From Cryptomeria japonica (taxonomy: Eukaryota > Streptophyta > Pinopsida > Cupressales > Cupressaceae), in assembly GCF_030272615.1 (NCBI RefSeq), contig NC_081413.1:157547849-157611848 (forward strand): 64,000 nucleotides of DNA. The letters are read 5' to 3'. A program made the translations under genes and the position numbers. Positions within the stretch are counted from its first letter, which is position 1, and each line of letters opens with the position of its first letter. Below, piece by piece: positions 45,411 to 57,301 of this stretch. The notes below the pieces were generated by a model. That model was not told the origin of the DNA. It searched no databases and was given only the letters and a program-made list of their open reading frames with translations.

Positions 45411-45850
45411 TTGGAACTTGTCATTCATAATGAAGAGAAGGCCCTTGCTAATAAGGTTGAAGATAAGGATGAATGGGTGATAGACAACATATGTTCACAT
45501 CATATGACTGGAGATAGAAGGAAGTTTCTATCTTTACAAGAATTTGATGGTGGTCTGGTTATAGTTGGAGATGACAAACCATGCATTATCAAAGGAAGAG
45601 GAACTATATCATTGGATGGTAACCATAACACTGATAATTTCTATTATGTTGAAGGTTTGAGGCATAATGTTTTGAGTGTAGGACAATCGGTGGATAAGGG
45701 ATTTCAATTATAGTTCAAGGATGGAAAATGCAAAATCATCAATAGATCTAGATTGGAGATTGCAATTGGTACTCAAACTAAAGGTAACATATTTCATTTG
45801 AACTCTAGTGAGAAGACATGTTTGATTGCACATATTGTTGGATATGACAT
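45411..45850 (+). pseudogene. Protease of Copia-C (broken)
   Basis: Aspartic protease region with WVIDNICSHHMTGD. The catalytic Asp is present, but the Ser-Gly of the Asp-Ser-Gly triad is changed to Asn-Ile. Following blocks GRGTISLDGN and YYVEGLRHNVLSVGQ are typical. A TAG at 45711-45713 stops the frame. The downstream fragment (TKGNIFHLN) leads to the integrase start near 45850. Inactive. Confidence 0.84.
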
Positions 45851-45856
45851 AAGAGG

Positions 45857-46650
45857 TTGTGTCATGTAAACTTTGATTGCATTGTAAAGATCAGTTCAAC
45901 TAAGCCAGTTAGAGATATACCTAAGATTGTGAAGCCCTATAATCCAGTATGTAAGGAATGTCAAATGGGTAAGAAAGTTAGAACTTCTTTTAAAAGTATA
46001 AAAGATAAATCTAATGATATTCTTGATCTTCTTCATAATGAATTGTGTGGTCCTGCTAGAATAAGAATATTTTAGGGTGATAGATATTTCATGCTAATCA
46101 TTGATGACTATTCTAGAATGATGTGGGTTACTTTTCTAAGGGAGAAATATGAAGCCCTTGAAAAGTTAAAAATCTTTAAATAGATGGTTGAGATAGAGAT
46201 AGGGTTTAAGGTTAAATGCTTAAGATCCAATCAGGGTGGTGAATTCACATCCAGTGAATTTAACATTTATTGTGAGAAAAATGGGATACGGAGATAGTTA
46301 TCTGCACCCTGGACACCTCAACAAATTGGAGTTGTGGAAAGAAAGAATAGAACAATCTTGGATGCAACTAGAACTATGATGATGGAAGCTAATTTACCTT
46401 ATATCTATTGGAGAAAATCTATGAGCATGGTGGTATAGACATTCTATAGAGTTCATATCAAAGGAGACACCGGTAATACATTTTATGAGTTATGGTTTGG
46501 TCATACACCTACAGTTAAGTATTTTAGAAACTCTGGTAGTAAATACTATATCAAAAGAGATGATTCCATTGAAAATTTGATCCTAGATGTGATGAAGGAA
46601 TATTTCTTGGTTATTCAAATGAAAGAAAAGCATATAGATGTTATAACAAA
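45857..46650 (+). pseudogene. Integrase of Copia-C (broken)
   Basis: The N-terminal zinc region (CHVNFD then CKECQMGKK) is followed by the core. The first catalytic Asp is changed to Asn (LLHNELCGP, HTD in relatives). TAG at 46073 replaces Gln of the IQGDRY motif. Then come IIDDYSRMMWVTF, a RSNQGGEFTSSEF motif with Asn for the second Asp, a TAG near 46297 where Copia-1 and Copia-E encode Gln, and the third acidic residue kept in GVVERKNR. The C-terminal part has FYELWFGHTP. Two of three catalytic acids are lost. Confidence 0.85.
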
Positions 46651-46926
46651 AGATTGTAGAGAATTGTGATGAGTGCTAATGTCAAGGTGGATGAGAAATA
46701 CAAAGGTCAAATCAAAACTTATGAGAGAGAACTGGAAGTGGAAATGATCATAATTGAACCAGTAGCACCTGTACTGGAATAGAATGTTGAACCAATTACC
46801 CGAACAGTGTCACAAAATTCAATAGTAACTGAAGATTAGAGCAAGAAAATAGAAAGTTGGAAAAATCATAGGTATGTAAGGTTGAATCATTCATAAGATC
46901 AGATCATTGGAGACAAGAGAAAAGGA

Positions 46927-47990
46927 GTGATGACAAGGAGAAGGTTGACAGCTAAAGAGGTATGTTTAATTTATCAAATTGAACTGGCATCAATACTGGA
47001 AGCATGTAAGGATGAATGTTGGATGAAAGATATGGAAAAGGAATTAGATCAGATAGAAAAGAACAACACATGGACTTTAGTTTCTCAGCCTAAAAATAAG
47101 AATGTTATTGGAACTAAATGGCTTTTTAGGAATAAATTAAATGAAGAAGGACAAGTTGTGAGGAACAAGGCTAGATTTGTTTGTAAAGGATATTCTCAGA
47201 AGGAAGGAATTGATTATGATGAAGCTTTTTCTCTGGTAGCTAGGATTGAAGTTCTGAGATTATTTCTTTCTTATGTTGCCCATAAGAAATACAAGGTTTA
47301 TCAAATGGATGTCAAGTGTGCATTTTTGAATGGAGATCTTGAAGAGGAAGTTTACATTAAGCAACTTGATGGATTTTCACTTTCATATGACAAAATCATG
47401 GTTTGCAGATTTATGAAAGCTTTATATGGATTGAAACAAGCCCCTAAAGCTTGGTATGCTATATTGGACAAATATCTTTTGAAGCTTGGTATCACTAAAG
47501 GTAATGTTGATAGTAACTTGTATTATAAGATCACTGATGATGACATATTGATTGTCAGAGTCTTTATTGATGATATCATTTTGGAGGTGAGGATAAGTTA
47601 TGTATGGAATTCTCTAATAATATGAAAAATGAATTTGAGATGTCTATGATTGGAGAAATGAGATTTTTATTAGGTTTGTAGATTACTCAGGCTGATAAAG
47701 GTATTTTCATCTATGAAACTAAGTATACCAAAGAGTTGTTGAAGAAATTTGGTATGGAAAATTCTAAACCGATTGGTACTCATATGGTTACAAGTGAGAA
47801 ATTGACAAAGAAAGATGTATCAACTTCGGTAAATCCTTCAAGGTATAAATATATAATTTGAGGTTTGTTATATTTCACTTAGACTAGACCGGATATAATG
47901 AATGTAGTTTGTATTGTATCAAGATATCAGAGTGATCCTAGAGAGAATCATGAGAGTTCGGTGAAAAGGATTTTTCAAGTATTTGCAAGG
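46927..47990 (+). pseudogene. Reverse transcriptase of Copia-C
   Basis: A 232-codon open stretch from 46927 to 47625 carries the N-terminal and palm parts: [78 protein letters not shown], and the active site VFIDDII (FIDD in place of YVDD, both Asp kept). A frameshift at about 47590 and TAG at 47679 (Gln in relatives) break the thumb region, which continues with EFEMSMIGEMRFLLGL and STRYKYI-like fragments to about 47990. It is the longest clean coding stretch of Copia-C. Confidence 0.9.
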
Positions 47991-48516
47991 AACAACTAAG
48001 TATGGTTTATGATATCCTAAAGATGATGACTTTACACTATGTGCATATACAAATGTAGATTGGGTTGGAGATGTTGATGACCAGAAGATCACATTTGGTG
48101 GAGCTTTCTTTCTTGGAAAGAAACTTGTTCCATGGATCTGCAAGAAATAGTCATGTACTTCTTTATCGACTACTGAAGCTAAGTATGTTGCTGCTACTAC
48201 TAACTGTACACAAGTTCTTTGGATCAAGAAAATGTTGAAGGATATAAGGGTAGATTGTAATGAGCTAGTAGTTATTCATTGTGATAACTTTGTTGCTATT
48301 GACATATCAAAGAATCTAGTATTTCATTCTAAGACTAAGCACATATCAATCAAGTATAATGTTTTGAAAGAAAAGGTGAAATAAAATGAAGTCATATTGG
48401 TTTATGTGAACACTAAAGAGAAGATTGTAGATATCTTCACTAAACCTTTTCCAAAGGAATCATTTGAGTACTTTAGAGATAGATTGAGGGTCTCTGCCTC
48501 TCTGATAGAGATCTGA
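47991..48516 (+). pseudogene. RNase H of Copia-C (broken)
   Basis: YPKDDDFTLCAYTNVDWVGD has Asn for the first catalytic Asp (YTDADWAG in relatives). Then come GGAFFLGKKLVPW, TAG at 48148 in place of Gln (SSKKQ in Copia-1), STTEAKYVAA with the catalytic Glu, IHCDNFVAIDISKN with the third Asp, and IVDIFTKPFPKESFEYFR. The end is TGA at 48514-48516. Confidence 0.87.
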
Positions 48517-48875
48517 GTTATGTTGATTGGGATCAGTCCGCTATGTATTTATCAAAGCTATTATTCATTTCAGATTGATGTGTTGGTCCTACTACTTAGG
48601 GGGGGTAGTTAGATGTTTGGTAAAGAGGTTCTATGATTTTTCTTTGATGTTTATGTCATATTTCTAGTATTGATGTCAAAGGGGAAGAGATATGTATATA
48701 AAAAATAGATCTTAACAAAGATATCTTTCACAGGGGGAGTTTGGTTGATTGGTTCAAAGCTTCATTGTTATATCATTTGATTGGATGTCTTCCATTAAGG
48801 GAGACCTGTTTAGCATTTCTTAGCACTTGGATGTTTTTCACATCTAGTATTCCCATCAATGCCAAAGGGGTAGAT
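48517..48875 (+). other. Copia-C 3' region with polypurine runs
   Basis: GTCAAAGGGGAAGAG at about 48676, CAGGGGGAG at about 48733 and GCCAAAGGGGTAGAT at 48861-48875 next to the LTR. The primer copy has a T interrupting the purines. Confidence 0.8.
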
Positions 48876-50075
48876 TGTTGGCATTTTGGAGGAAATAATT
48901 ATGTGTTGCATTGATGTTTGTCATTGATGTCAACACTAGCTTCTTGGTTGTCTAGTGGGTTCAGGTAGAGTGGGTGGTTTGTGATGTTGATCTGTGGATT
49001 ATCTCTAGTATTCTCCAATGTTCTGATTGTTGGTAATGGTTTGGATCAGCCATTCATGTGGTTTTGATGTGTGTCACATTCAGTTGGATCAGGATTTGGT
49101 GATCTGGAAGCTATCATTTGTTCTAATAAGTCTTTTGGTTACCAGTAAGGGTTTTACTGGCAGAACTTTATTGAAGATCTTTTGGTGGATTCAATAAGTG
49201 GTGCTGGTGTGGCTTCTAGAAGGTTATCAGGATGTTGATGGTTATCTTGTTCGTGTTCTAGTTGATTGGTGGTGTTTCATTTGGCTTATGGTGAACTATT
49301 TTAGGTCTTGTCTTAGACTATTAGGTTATGGATTGATTTATGTAACGTGTTAATGGATGCTCCTAATGCGTTACCGATTGGATTTATTGATTGGTTTATG
49401 TTTTTTTGGTTTTAGGACAACTTGGATTACCATTGGTTTTCGGGTTTATGTAATGGATTTATTGTATTATCTTTTGAGTAGTTGAACTAATTGTTTAGGT
49501 CCTAGGTTCATATATATATGATATAAGATCTCTTTGTAGATCATGGGTCATGGGTTATGGGATTATTTGTGTGTGAATAAAGTTATAATCATATGCAAAG
49601 GTTTTGGTCGATCATAGGTGATCAAATTGGGTTTGTGTAAGAGGTTTAAGACCTATGGCATTGAGCTTAACTAGAACTATACTCAGGCATAGGAGATGCT
49701 ATTCTTGCAGTTCATTCTAATTTCTGGATTGTAGTCTGGATATTGCTCCTTTATGATGAGAAGTGTGCTCTAGGTTGTTGGCCTTCCTGCATGTGCAGGC
49801 CTCTTTATTGTAATCACATACTTAGTACAGAAGTATAATCTAACTATGGGTAGGCTTCCCACCTTTACCATATTTTCCATGTACAAATCTTGGTGTTATG
49901 TGTTGTGGATGCATGGTATTTTTTTTATGATTTATGTTTATGCTTAATTGATATATCTACTATTTTAGTATCTGGTTTATGTATTTTGGTAAATGATTTT
50001 GTGTGCTTAAAGTTTCATAATCTATTGACAACTGATTCAGCCCCCCCTCTCAGTTGTCCATCGATTATCCTAACA
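48876..50075 (+). repeat. 3' LTR of Copia-C
   Basis: 1,200 bp, pairing with 21191-22167 plus 43998-44255. The hairpin CCTGCATGTGCAGG lies at 49786-49799. It ends CCTAACA. Confidence 0.93.
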
Positions 50076-50080
50076 AAGGG

Positions 50081-50435
50081 TAGTTGTTCGGGTCAGTCAA
50101 TTAGCTAGGCTAGTATTTGTGAAGGAAGCATGGCATGGGATGTGTGGATTCATTCTTGGTCACATGGAGTGCTTGATGATGGCTTTTTATAGCTAGGTTT
50201 TCAAAATCTTTCCATAGTTGTATTGTAGTGGACACATTATTGATAATACATGGTCAATGATGTTTTTGGAGGCTAGGTTTTTCCCTTGTGAGGGTTTTCT
50301 CAGGATATATCTTGTGTCACATTTTGATGGGTATGTTATCTATTCTTTGCATATGTCTTCTATGTGTTGATTTGATTAAGATCTCAACTGGGTTATGTGG
50401 AAATTGTCATAATGATGACTACAAGTTTCCTTTCA
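50081..50435 (+). repeat. 5' LTR of LARD-X, second part
   Basis: 355 bp collinear with about 55638-55991, ending TTTCCTTTCA before the primer site. Confidence 0.9.
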
Positions 50436-50437
50436 AG

Positions 50438-50449
50438 TGGTATCAGAGC
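50438..50449 (+). other. Primer-binding site of LARD-X
   Basis: A perfect TGGTATCAGAGC, two bases after the LTR. Confidence 0.93.
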
Positions 50450-51012
50450 TATATGGTTTTATGGTGTTATAACCCTAGTTGAAATCCATGAAAGAATGAA
50501 AAGACAAGGCAAGGCAAGATATATGGTTTTACAGGTTGTTATTACAGATCTATGTTATTTGGGTTTTCTGTTATGATGGATTGTTTGAAGATTTGGGGTT
50601 GGAAGAATTTTGGTCAATCTAAGGCATTATTGAAAAATGCTTTGAATGAGGGTTTTGGGGGTGAGATTTCATAAATGGCCCCATAGGAAAAAATGAACTC
50701 ATGGATGGATTCAGGTTGGTAGGGAAACAAAAAATGATATATAATTTGCCCTAATTCGATGTCAGAGGCCCAAGTTTGAAAAATTATTAGACAGTACGGT
50801 TGTATTGCCTGCAATTTGGTCTCAGAAAATTAAAAAAATTTAATAATCCTGTCGAAATATATTATTATCTTGCAAAATAAATTAAAAAAAAAATTGTTGG
50901 GGGGCATGTTGCAAAAGTTTTATTAAAAAAATAAATATATTTTGTTTGACCCATGGGGGAGATAAAAACCCGCACCCCCACTGGCCCCCTTGTGTAGTCA
51001 GTAGTATTGCTT

Positions 51013-51792
51013 GTTGGCAAATGCACAGTCCAACGAGAAATTGTAGGTGATTGAAGATTTGGTCATTGATGGCAACCTTACAATCATATGACACCGGCAA
51101 GACAAAGATACCGGCACTGGCACCGACAGACTCTACACCAACATACAGAACACCGGTAGTGAAAGGAAGGATACCGACAACTTGGCCGACTTCAATTTTG
51201 TTTAAAATGTATTTTGTAATTAATTGTAAAATCATTGTAAGCCGACATGGCAAGTTGTAATTTGTCTCATATATATGAGATCATTGTAGATCATTGTGTA
51301 ATAAGGAGATAGGCAAAATTATGTAGATCTAATATGCGAATTATTGGTTAAGGGTTTATGTATGTAGCAGAGCTTAAACCGGTATTGAACTTGGCATAGC
51401 AGATGCTAATCTGAAGCAATACAAGACATTGGATTAATATAATCCATTTTTGTAAGTCAGTGTGACTTCTTTTGTAATTGAGCAATGAGCTCTAGGCACT
51501 TGGCCTTCCTGCATGTGCAGGCCCCTATTGTAAAAGTAATATTCTCTTATTGGCCAGTAAGAAAATATTGTGGGTCACAAATCCCATCGAGGTTTTTCCC
51601 ACATTGGGTTTCCTCATTAAAATATTGTGTTATGGTGTGCTTCTCATGTTGTTATTGTTCTTAGTTATTGCATTATTTTTGGTTTACAGGTACACAGTTT
51701 TGATATGCTTTTCATGTTTTAAATTAAGTAAATTTATATACCCGTTAGATACTGACTCACCCCACCTCTCAGTATCTTCAGGAATCCTAACA
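51013..51792 (+). repeat. Solo LTR of the LARD-B family
   Basis: 780 bp running from TGTTGGCAAATGCAC to CCTAACA, collinear with the LARD-B LTRs and including CCTGCATGTGCAGG at 51508-51521. No internal region follows, so it arose by LTR-LTR recombination. The flanks TTGCT and CTAGT do not match. Confidence 0.9.
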
Positions 51793-51805
51793 CTAGTGTC
51801 GCTAG

Positions 51806-51910
51806 TACTATGACAATAGTATAGCCCCGTCGGGGAATGTCGGGTCGGCAGGGCCTTGCCTGTTGGTGCCGGCACCCCAGTTGGGGGGACCGGGGGGGGG
51901 CATTATCACC
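51806..51910. repeat. GC-rich cluster of short inverted repeats
   Basis: Successive hairpins: TACTAT-GACA-ATAGTA (51806-51821), CCCCG-T-CGGGG (51825-51835), GGCA-x6-TGCC (51847-51860), GGTGCCGGCACC (51865-51876) and CCCC-AGTT-GGGG (51875-51886). Runs of six and nine G follow (51883-51900). This is very GC-rich in an AT-rich context. Confidence 0.8.
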
Positions 51911-54900
51911 GCCCACTCTTTGGGGCCTAAATAAACTGCCATGTTTTAAAAAAAATTAAAAAAATTCCACCCAATTAAATTAAAATCCACAGTTTTATAA
52001 AATGAGAATTATTAAATATTTTTAATGTGGTGAAAAATAAATAACTAATTGCCACATTTCTATGTTGGAAGATGTGTGTGGGGCCTGACAAGAGAGTCCC
52101 GCCTAGAATATAATTTTAGTAAAATTTTGGAGATTTGATTTGTCCAATTGGACAATGTTTTTGGACTTTGGGAAAATGATTAATTTTTAAGTCCATGTAT
52201 TCATCATATAGCAAAATTGGATGTTTTCTTCCAATTGGCATAACTTTCACTTAGGGAGTCTGTTTTTCGACTTCTTATACTCGTTGTAGAGGTTATTCTG
52301 AGAAATACCATTTGGTAGAGGTTTGGTTTAGTGAGTCTGTTGTTTTGATATGTTTTGGGAGCCTAGAAGCCTGATATTCACCATGATGTAGTTTTGGGCA
52401 TATCTTTTGCGCACAGAATCAGCTTTTTGATTTCGAATAGGCGTTGGAGAGGGTTTTTAGTGTACTTTAGTTTGGTGTTGCTATTGTATCAATTTGATTA
52501 TTATGGAGAGGTTTACATATTGTTATTTATTTGAGGACATGTTTCAACTTGGTTTGAGACTAGGAGTTTTATGTGGGTGACAGTTTGGATGTAGATGATG
52601 ATTATGGTGTCATGGGTATGTAGGTACATGTTTTGCATTGACACGATATTGTCATGATTGTGGCGATCTAGTTTGATAATAGGAGGTTGTTCTTATCTCC
52701 TTGATTATTATTTAGTTCCTTTAACTACGATACTAGTTTGTGGACATGTTTGGCAAATCAGATTGGATGGTGATTTGGTGTTTGGGTCATGGTTGTCTAC
52801 ATGGATTATTCTATTTCATATCTCAGTTTACAGTTTACTAATGTGATGATGAGTTTGTATGTTCAGTGATTGGATCTACGAGTTATGTGATTGGTAGGTT
52901 TGAGCTCACCTATTCACTTGTAGTAGGATGGCTCGGATGTGGACTATCTATATCCACCAGGTTTGATTCATTGTGGTGCATACTCCCTAGTTGACCTTGT
53001 TTGTGGTCATCTATGCATTGGTATGGTTGTTTTGAGATGAGAGGATGGATGATGTTATAGTACTTGGATAGTTGGTATGGGACTTGTAGAATGTATTTGA
53101 TCATGATGTCATGATAGCTTTGTTATTTATTTGATTACACTTTCAATGGGAGATTTTGACAGTGATGAGTTGGCGGTGTAGGATTTATTCCTGATGTGTG
53201 GTGGTTGTATCTTCTTGATATGGAGTTTATGGTTTACTTATTATTATTGACATTTCAATTGATGTGTGTAGACCTGGATGTTCTTCATCTAGGAGATGGT
53301 TACAATGATGTTATGGAGAGCTTGGTATCATGGTTCAGTGGGAGCTTGTAGCAGTGATGTGTATTCACCATGTTGGTTGGTGGATGATCTTCTTTGTGTG
53401 CAGATTTTGGAGAATGCCTTAGATCTTGTTGTTGCAGAAGGGTTCTATTGCATTTGTGGGAGCATTGTTAGGATATGGTTATCTTCATGTTATTTGAGGA
53501 TGTTTACACCTTGAGGACTCACAGAGTTCTTGGTATAGATGTGGTTTTATGCTTTCATTTGACATGTTATCCTTATTGTTTGGATAGATTATATTATGTC
53601 ATGGTACACTCTTGATGTGCATTTAGAGTTTTGGCTTTATATGATTATTTGATATGTTCATATGGAGTATGTTATCTCTTTGGTTGAGATGGTTGGATCA
53701 TGTTGTTATGTTCATGTTACTAATTTGCAATTGGAGCTTTGACATTGATCTTGGATTCTTTTCTTTGTAATGGGTACGTGATCTTTTTATTGATACTTCA
53801 TGATATTGTTGGGTTGCATTTGGAGTTTGGCATGGATTGATTGGTTATAGGTACTCATGGATACTTTTAGGATGTTGGTGATGCTAGTAGTCTCTTGTGA
53901 TTAGAGGCATGTGTTGAGGTGAGTTGTTGTTTTAGGTGGAAGTCTGAGGAGCATTCACCTGGTTTATGGATTGAGAGGAGATTGTTCTTAGTATGAGTCA
54001 TGATTACTTGGATAGCTTGATGAGAATTCTCATAATCACTCTTGGTCTACTCAATAATTTACTACTTGATAGGTATTTCGCATTTTTTCCTTTCACGTGC
54101 ATTATGTTTATGCTTACCTTTCATAGATATAGATCTTGAGCTATCGATAGATGTATGGCATTGGGCATCTAGTTGTGCATTTTATTTATTATTATGATGG
54201 TGGTAGTAATTAAAATTAGTTTGGGGGATGGTTTATTGGGCACATTCCCTTGGGATTGGGAATGGATATTTAGTTTGATCTTCTTGGTTATGAGAGGCTT
54301 ACATCCATGTTGATTACATGTTATATGTATTTGTTTGGTCCAAGGGACTGAACAAGTTTTTGGGTGTTGATATTCTTTTCAAGTGGGGTTTTATGGAGAT
54401 CATACTTGACATAGTTTATCATTTAGAGGTGTGTGTAGAAGGGCATACTATAGGTTTTGATTCGCAGTGTCTCTCTCTTTGTTTTGGTTATCTTCCTAGA
54501 TGTTCGTATCCACATTACATTGGATTTGAGGTTGTTTGGAGCTATATGCTGATTAGTTTGTATTCATGATATGTCATATGGGAGATGACATGGTGGTTAC
54601 TTTATCTCTTTCTTTTGTTGGTGTGGAGAACATGGGAGAATGTTGGAGACATGGTGTGAGAGTGGTACTTGTAGGTTATTGGTTTACATGATGTTCATAT
54701 TGATGTGGATGTTCTTAATACTACATGGTTACACTTCTTTGATATGTTGTTAAGTGGATTCATTTTTTATATTGACATTACCTATGCAGTGGGAGTTCCT
54801 TGGTCTATATACATGGTAGGTATTGCACTTGGGGCTTATGGTTGCATGTTATAGGTTGCATATGTTGATGAGATGTTATTCACTTGGTTTGTATGCCTTG

Positions 54901-55272
54901 GAGGGATGTATAGTTGATGTGTTAGCACTTGTTGTGGGTGTTATTTCAGCTATGTAAACAACTAATTTTGCATTGGATACCTTTGGATTAGTGTCTATGT
55001 TTAGATATTGCTTGGTGCAGGACTTATCGTTTGTTGCGACATATTATGTGGCTTTGGATGGTCTTTTCATGTCCAGTGGTATTGGCATGATGGAGGGTGG
55101 GAGCATTCATGTATGAGATGGTGGTCACTTTATTTATTGTTGTAGGTATCTTGATGGAGCACATGGAGAACTTGGATTCTATGATGGTATATGTGGGTGG
55201 AGAGATCAATCTCTTGTTCCTATGATAGATTACTTTTTGGCCCTTATGCAATGTATACAACAAGTAGGAGAA

Positions 55273-55991
55273 TGGTGGGAAATGGTGTTGCACATCTTGC
55301 ATAGTAATATTTTATTGTTGTATTATTTTATTATTGTATAAGGTGGGCATAGAATTATATTGTAATATCATATTGTATTGTTGCACCTAGATGGACATGC
55401 AACATGTAGAGATTCCCTTGTAATATTCTTGTAATCACTTGATGAGTTGTATTGACACATTGGTATTATTATATTGTATTTATTTAATATTGGGGAATTT
55501 AATTATGATGAAGTACCCAATATTAAATGTGAGTCAAGGGTAGGTAGGAAAAATATTATAATTTATTATCACATGGTTTTGATGTAATACCACTTGGTGG
55601 TTTTGTGGGAGCTTGTGTTTATAAAAACAACCACAAGAGTAGTTGTTTGGGTCGGTCAATTAGCTAGGTTAGTATTTGTGAAGGAATCATGGCATGGGAT
55701 GTATGGATTCATGTCAAGGGTCATATGGAGTGCTTGATGATGGCTTGTTATGACTTGGTTTTCAAAAGATTTCCATATTATAACGGACTCATTATTGATA
55801 ATACAAGGTGGATGATTCTTTTGAAGGCTGGGTTTTTCCCTCATGAGGGTTTTCCCAGGATATATCTTGTTTCACATTTTCATGGGTATGTGTATATTTT
55901 CTTTGCATTTGGCTTCTATGTGTTGATTTGAATAAGATCTCAATTGGGTTATGTGGAAATTATCATAATGATCGCTGCAAGTTTTCTTTCA
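55273..55991 (+). repeat. 3' LTR of LARD-X
   Basis: 719 bp, TGGTGGGAAATGG...TTTCTTTCA. TATAAAAA at 55620-55627. Followed by TTGAT. Confidence 0.9.
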
Positions 55992-55996
55992 TTGAT

Positions 55997-56065
55997 TGCA
56001 CTTGAATTATCACATTTGATGGAGATTGGATTTGCATTCTCTACCTGGATGTCCTTGAGTGTTTG
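55997..56065 (-). pseudogene. RNase H fragment of Copia-M
   Basis: On the minus strand 69 bp read TLKDIQVENANPISIKCDNS, including the third catalytic Asp (CDN). It joins 58756 on its N-terminal side (after Trp-Met-Lys-Gln) and 20810 on its C-terminal side (Ala-Ile-Asn). Two separate insertions have isolated this piece. Confidence 0.88.
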
Positions 56066-57083
56066 TGGTGCAAGAGCACCCCATTGTAGAAGCACAATTA
56101 GGATGTCCAAGGTCACTATCTGATTATATTTGTATCATTTATGACTTGTAAAGAATATATGTATGTATTTGAGTTCATTTTTATCCAATGGAGTCATAAT
56201 GTAAGGTTACTTGAGCCATTTGTGTAAAAGTTGAAAAGTTGTCCATTTAGGACCTAGTGGGGTCAAAGAGTCAAAATGATATAAACATGCCATGAAAGGG
56301 CATAACTACTTGTAAAATATCATTTAAGGGTTATTTGATATGTTTATAAGGTTTTTGTCAAGTTTTGGGGTTATTTGTGAAAATGTCACAAAAAGTTGTC
56401 AAAAAGATGAAAAGTGGCAAAAATGCAATAATGCAAAATTGCATTAAAAGTTGTAAATGGGAAGTTGAAAGGTCTTGGAGGTAGTTATAACGTCCAAACT
56501 GACAAAAATTCTATAAAAAGGAATTGTATGGTCATTTCGAAAAGAAAAAAGGAAGAAAAGGAAGAAAGAACATTTTGATACATTTTGGTGCATTCTACTG
56601 TTGCTATTTTGATTGGCTTTCCAGTTTTTATGTTGGTTCCAGGCCTTGTACGACCATGTATGACCTAGAAACCTTTGTATATGTATAATTGATAGTTAGA
56701 TACGTGAATTACCTTTCTTTTCCTTTTGGTTTGGAGTGATTATATTTAGAAATGAAGAAGTTATGGAATTTTTGGTGAAAGTTGTTAATTGCAGATTTGA
56801 TATTTCCTGAAAACAGTCATGTTGCAGCATATGGTATGAAATCATATGTGATCATTAAGACCTCTAAATAGATTTATTAGAAAGATATGTGAATCCTCTT
56901 TCTTTTCCTTTTGGTGTGAGTCATTTTTGTTTATATTTGTGGAAGTTATGAAGATTTTGGTGAAAACTGGTTTTAAACCATCTTGAATGGAGTTGCAGGC
57001 AATGGTTTATCTTTATATAATGATTAAACCAGTGGAAAATTTAATGGATTGCATATTATGAAATTAAATCCATAAATGGTTCA
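56066..57083. repeat. First copy of the 1.0 kb direct repeat
   Basis: It contains words such as GATTGGCTTTCCAG and TTATATTTGTGGAAG at corresponding positions of both copies, and ends AAATCCATAAATGGTTCA. Confidence 0.9.
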
Positions 57084-57301
57084 ATGAAAAAGGGTTCATC
57101 CAAACCATGAAAGAGGGAGTTTTGATTGAAGTAGATGACAAAAAAAAAAAAGACATCAAGAGAATCCAAAGAGACAAAGAGAAACAAAGAGGCAACATTG
57201 AAATTAAAAAAAAATGATGAACATTTTTTTTGGTCTAATTCTTCTTGTAGGTTCTATCCCTCATTTCCAAGAGACTTGGAAACTTTTGAAGGCCGGTAGT
57301 A

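Larger units (their letters stand above)
21191..50075 (+). mobile_element. Copia-C: full-length Ty1/copia split by LARD-A
   Basis: The ends TGTTGGC (21191) and CCTAACA (50075) are flanked by AAGGG at 21186-21190 and 50076-50080. The 5' LTR is split by LARD-A into 21191-22167 and 43998-44255. The internal region 44256-48875 holds gag, protease, integrase, RT and RNase H in copia order, all with stops and frameshifts. The 3' LTR is 48876-50075. It belongs to a different copia family from Copia-1 and Copia-E by LTR sequence and gag. Its LTR shares short modules with LARD-A and LARD-B, so a relative of Copia-C may have mobilised them. Confidence 0.92.
50450..55272 (+). other. LARD-X internal region, no gene recognised
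   Basis: No gag, protease, integrase, RT or RNase H motif and no long conserved frame is seen. After the solo LTR (51013-51792) and the GC-rich hairpin cluster, 52600-55260 is T/G-rich sequence made of loosely recurring words such as GATGTTGG and TTGATATG, with only short frames. A purine run AAGTAGGAGAA (55262-55272) is the likely polypurine tract. It is probably non-coding cargo copied in trans. Confidence 0.6.
20811..55991 (+). mobile_element. LARD-X: large non-autonomous LTR element
   Basis: The ends TGTTGGGAAA (20811) and TTTCTTTCA (55991) are flanked by TTGAT at 20806-20810 and 55992-55996. The 5' LTR is split by Copia-C into 20811-21190 and 50081-50435, and the 3' LTR is 55273-55991. 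A perfect primer-binding site follows the 5' LTR. After removing Copia-C and a solo LTR, the internal part is about 4 kb with no gag, protease, integrase or RT motif, so it is classed as a large retrotransposon derivative. Removing Copia-C (with its AAGGG duplication) makes the split 5' LTR collinear with the 3' LTR. Confidence 0.9.

Noticed and set aside
51001-51800. A complete second LARD-B element
   Set aside because: Only LTR sequence is present, and no primer site or ORF follows.
52600-55260. Short plus-strand frames in LARD-X as genes
   Set aside because: They are 60-80 codons, rich in Trp, Leu and Val from T/G-rich composition, with no conserved motif and no continuity.
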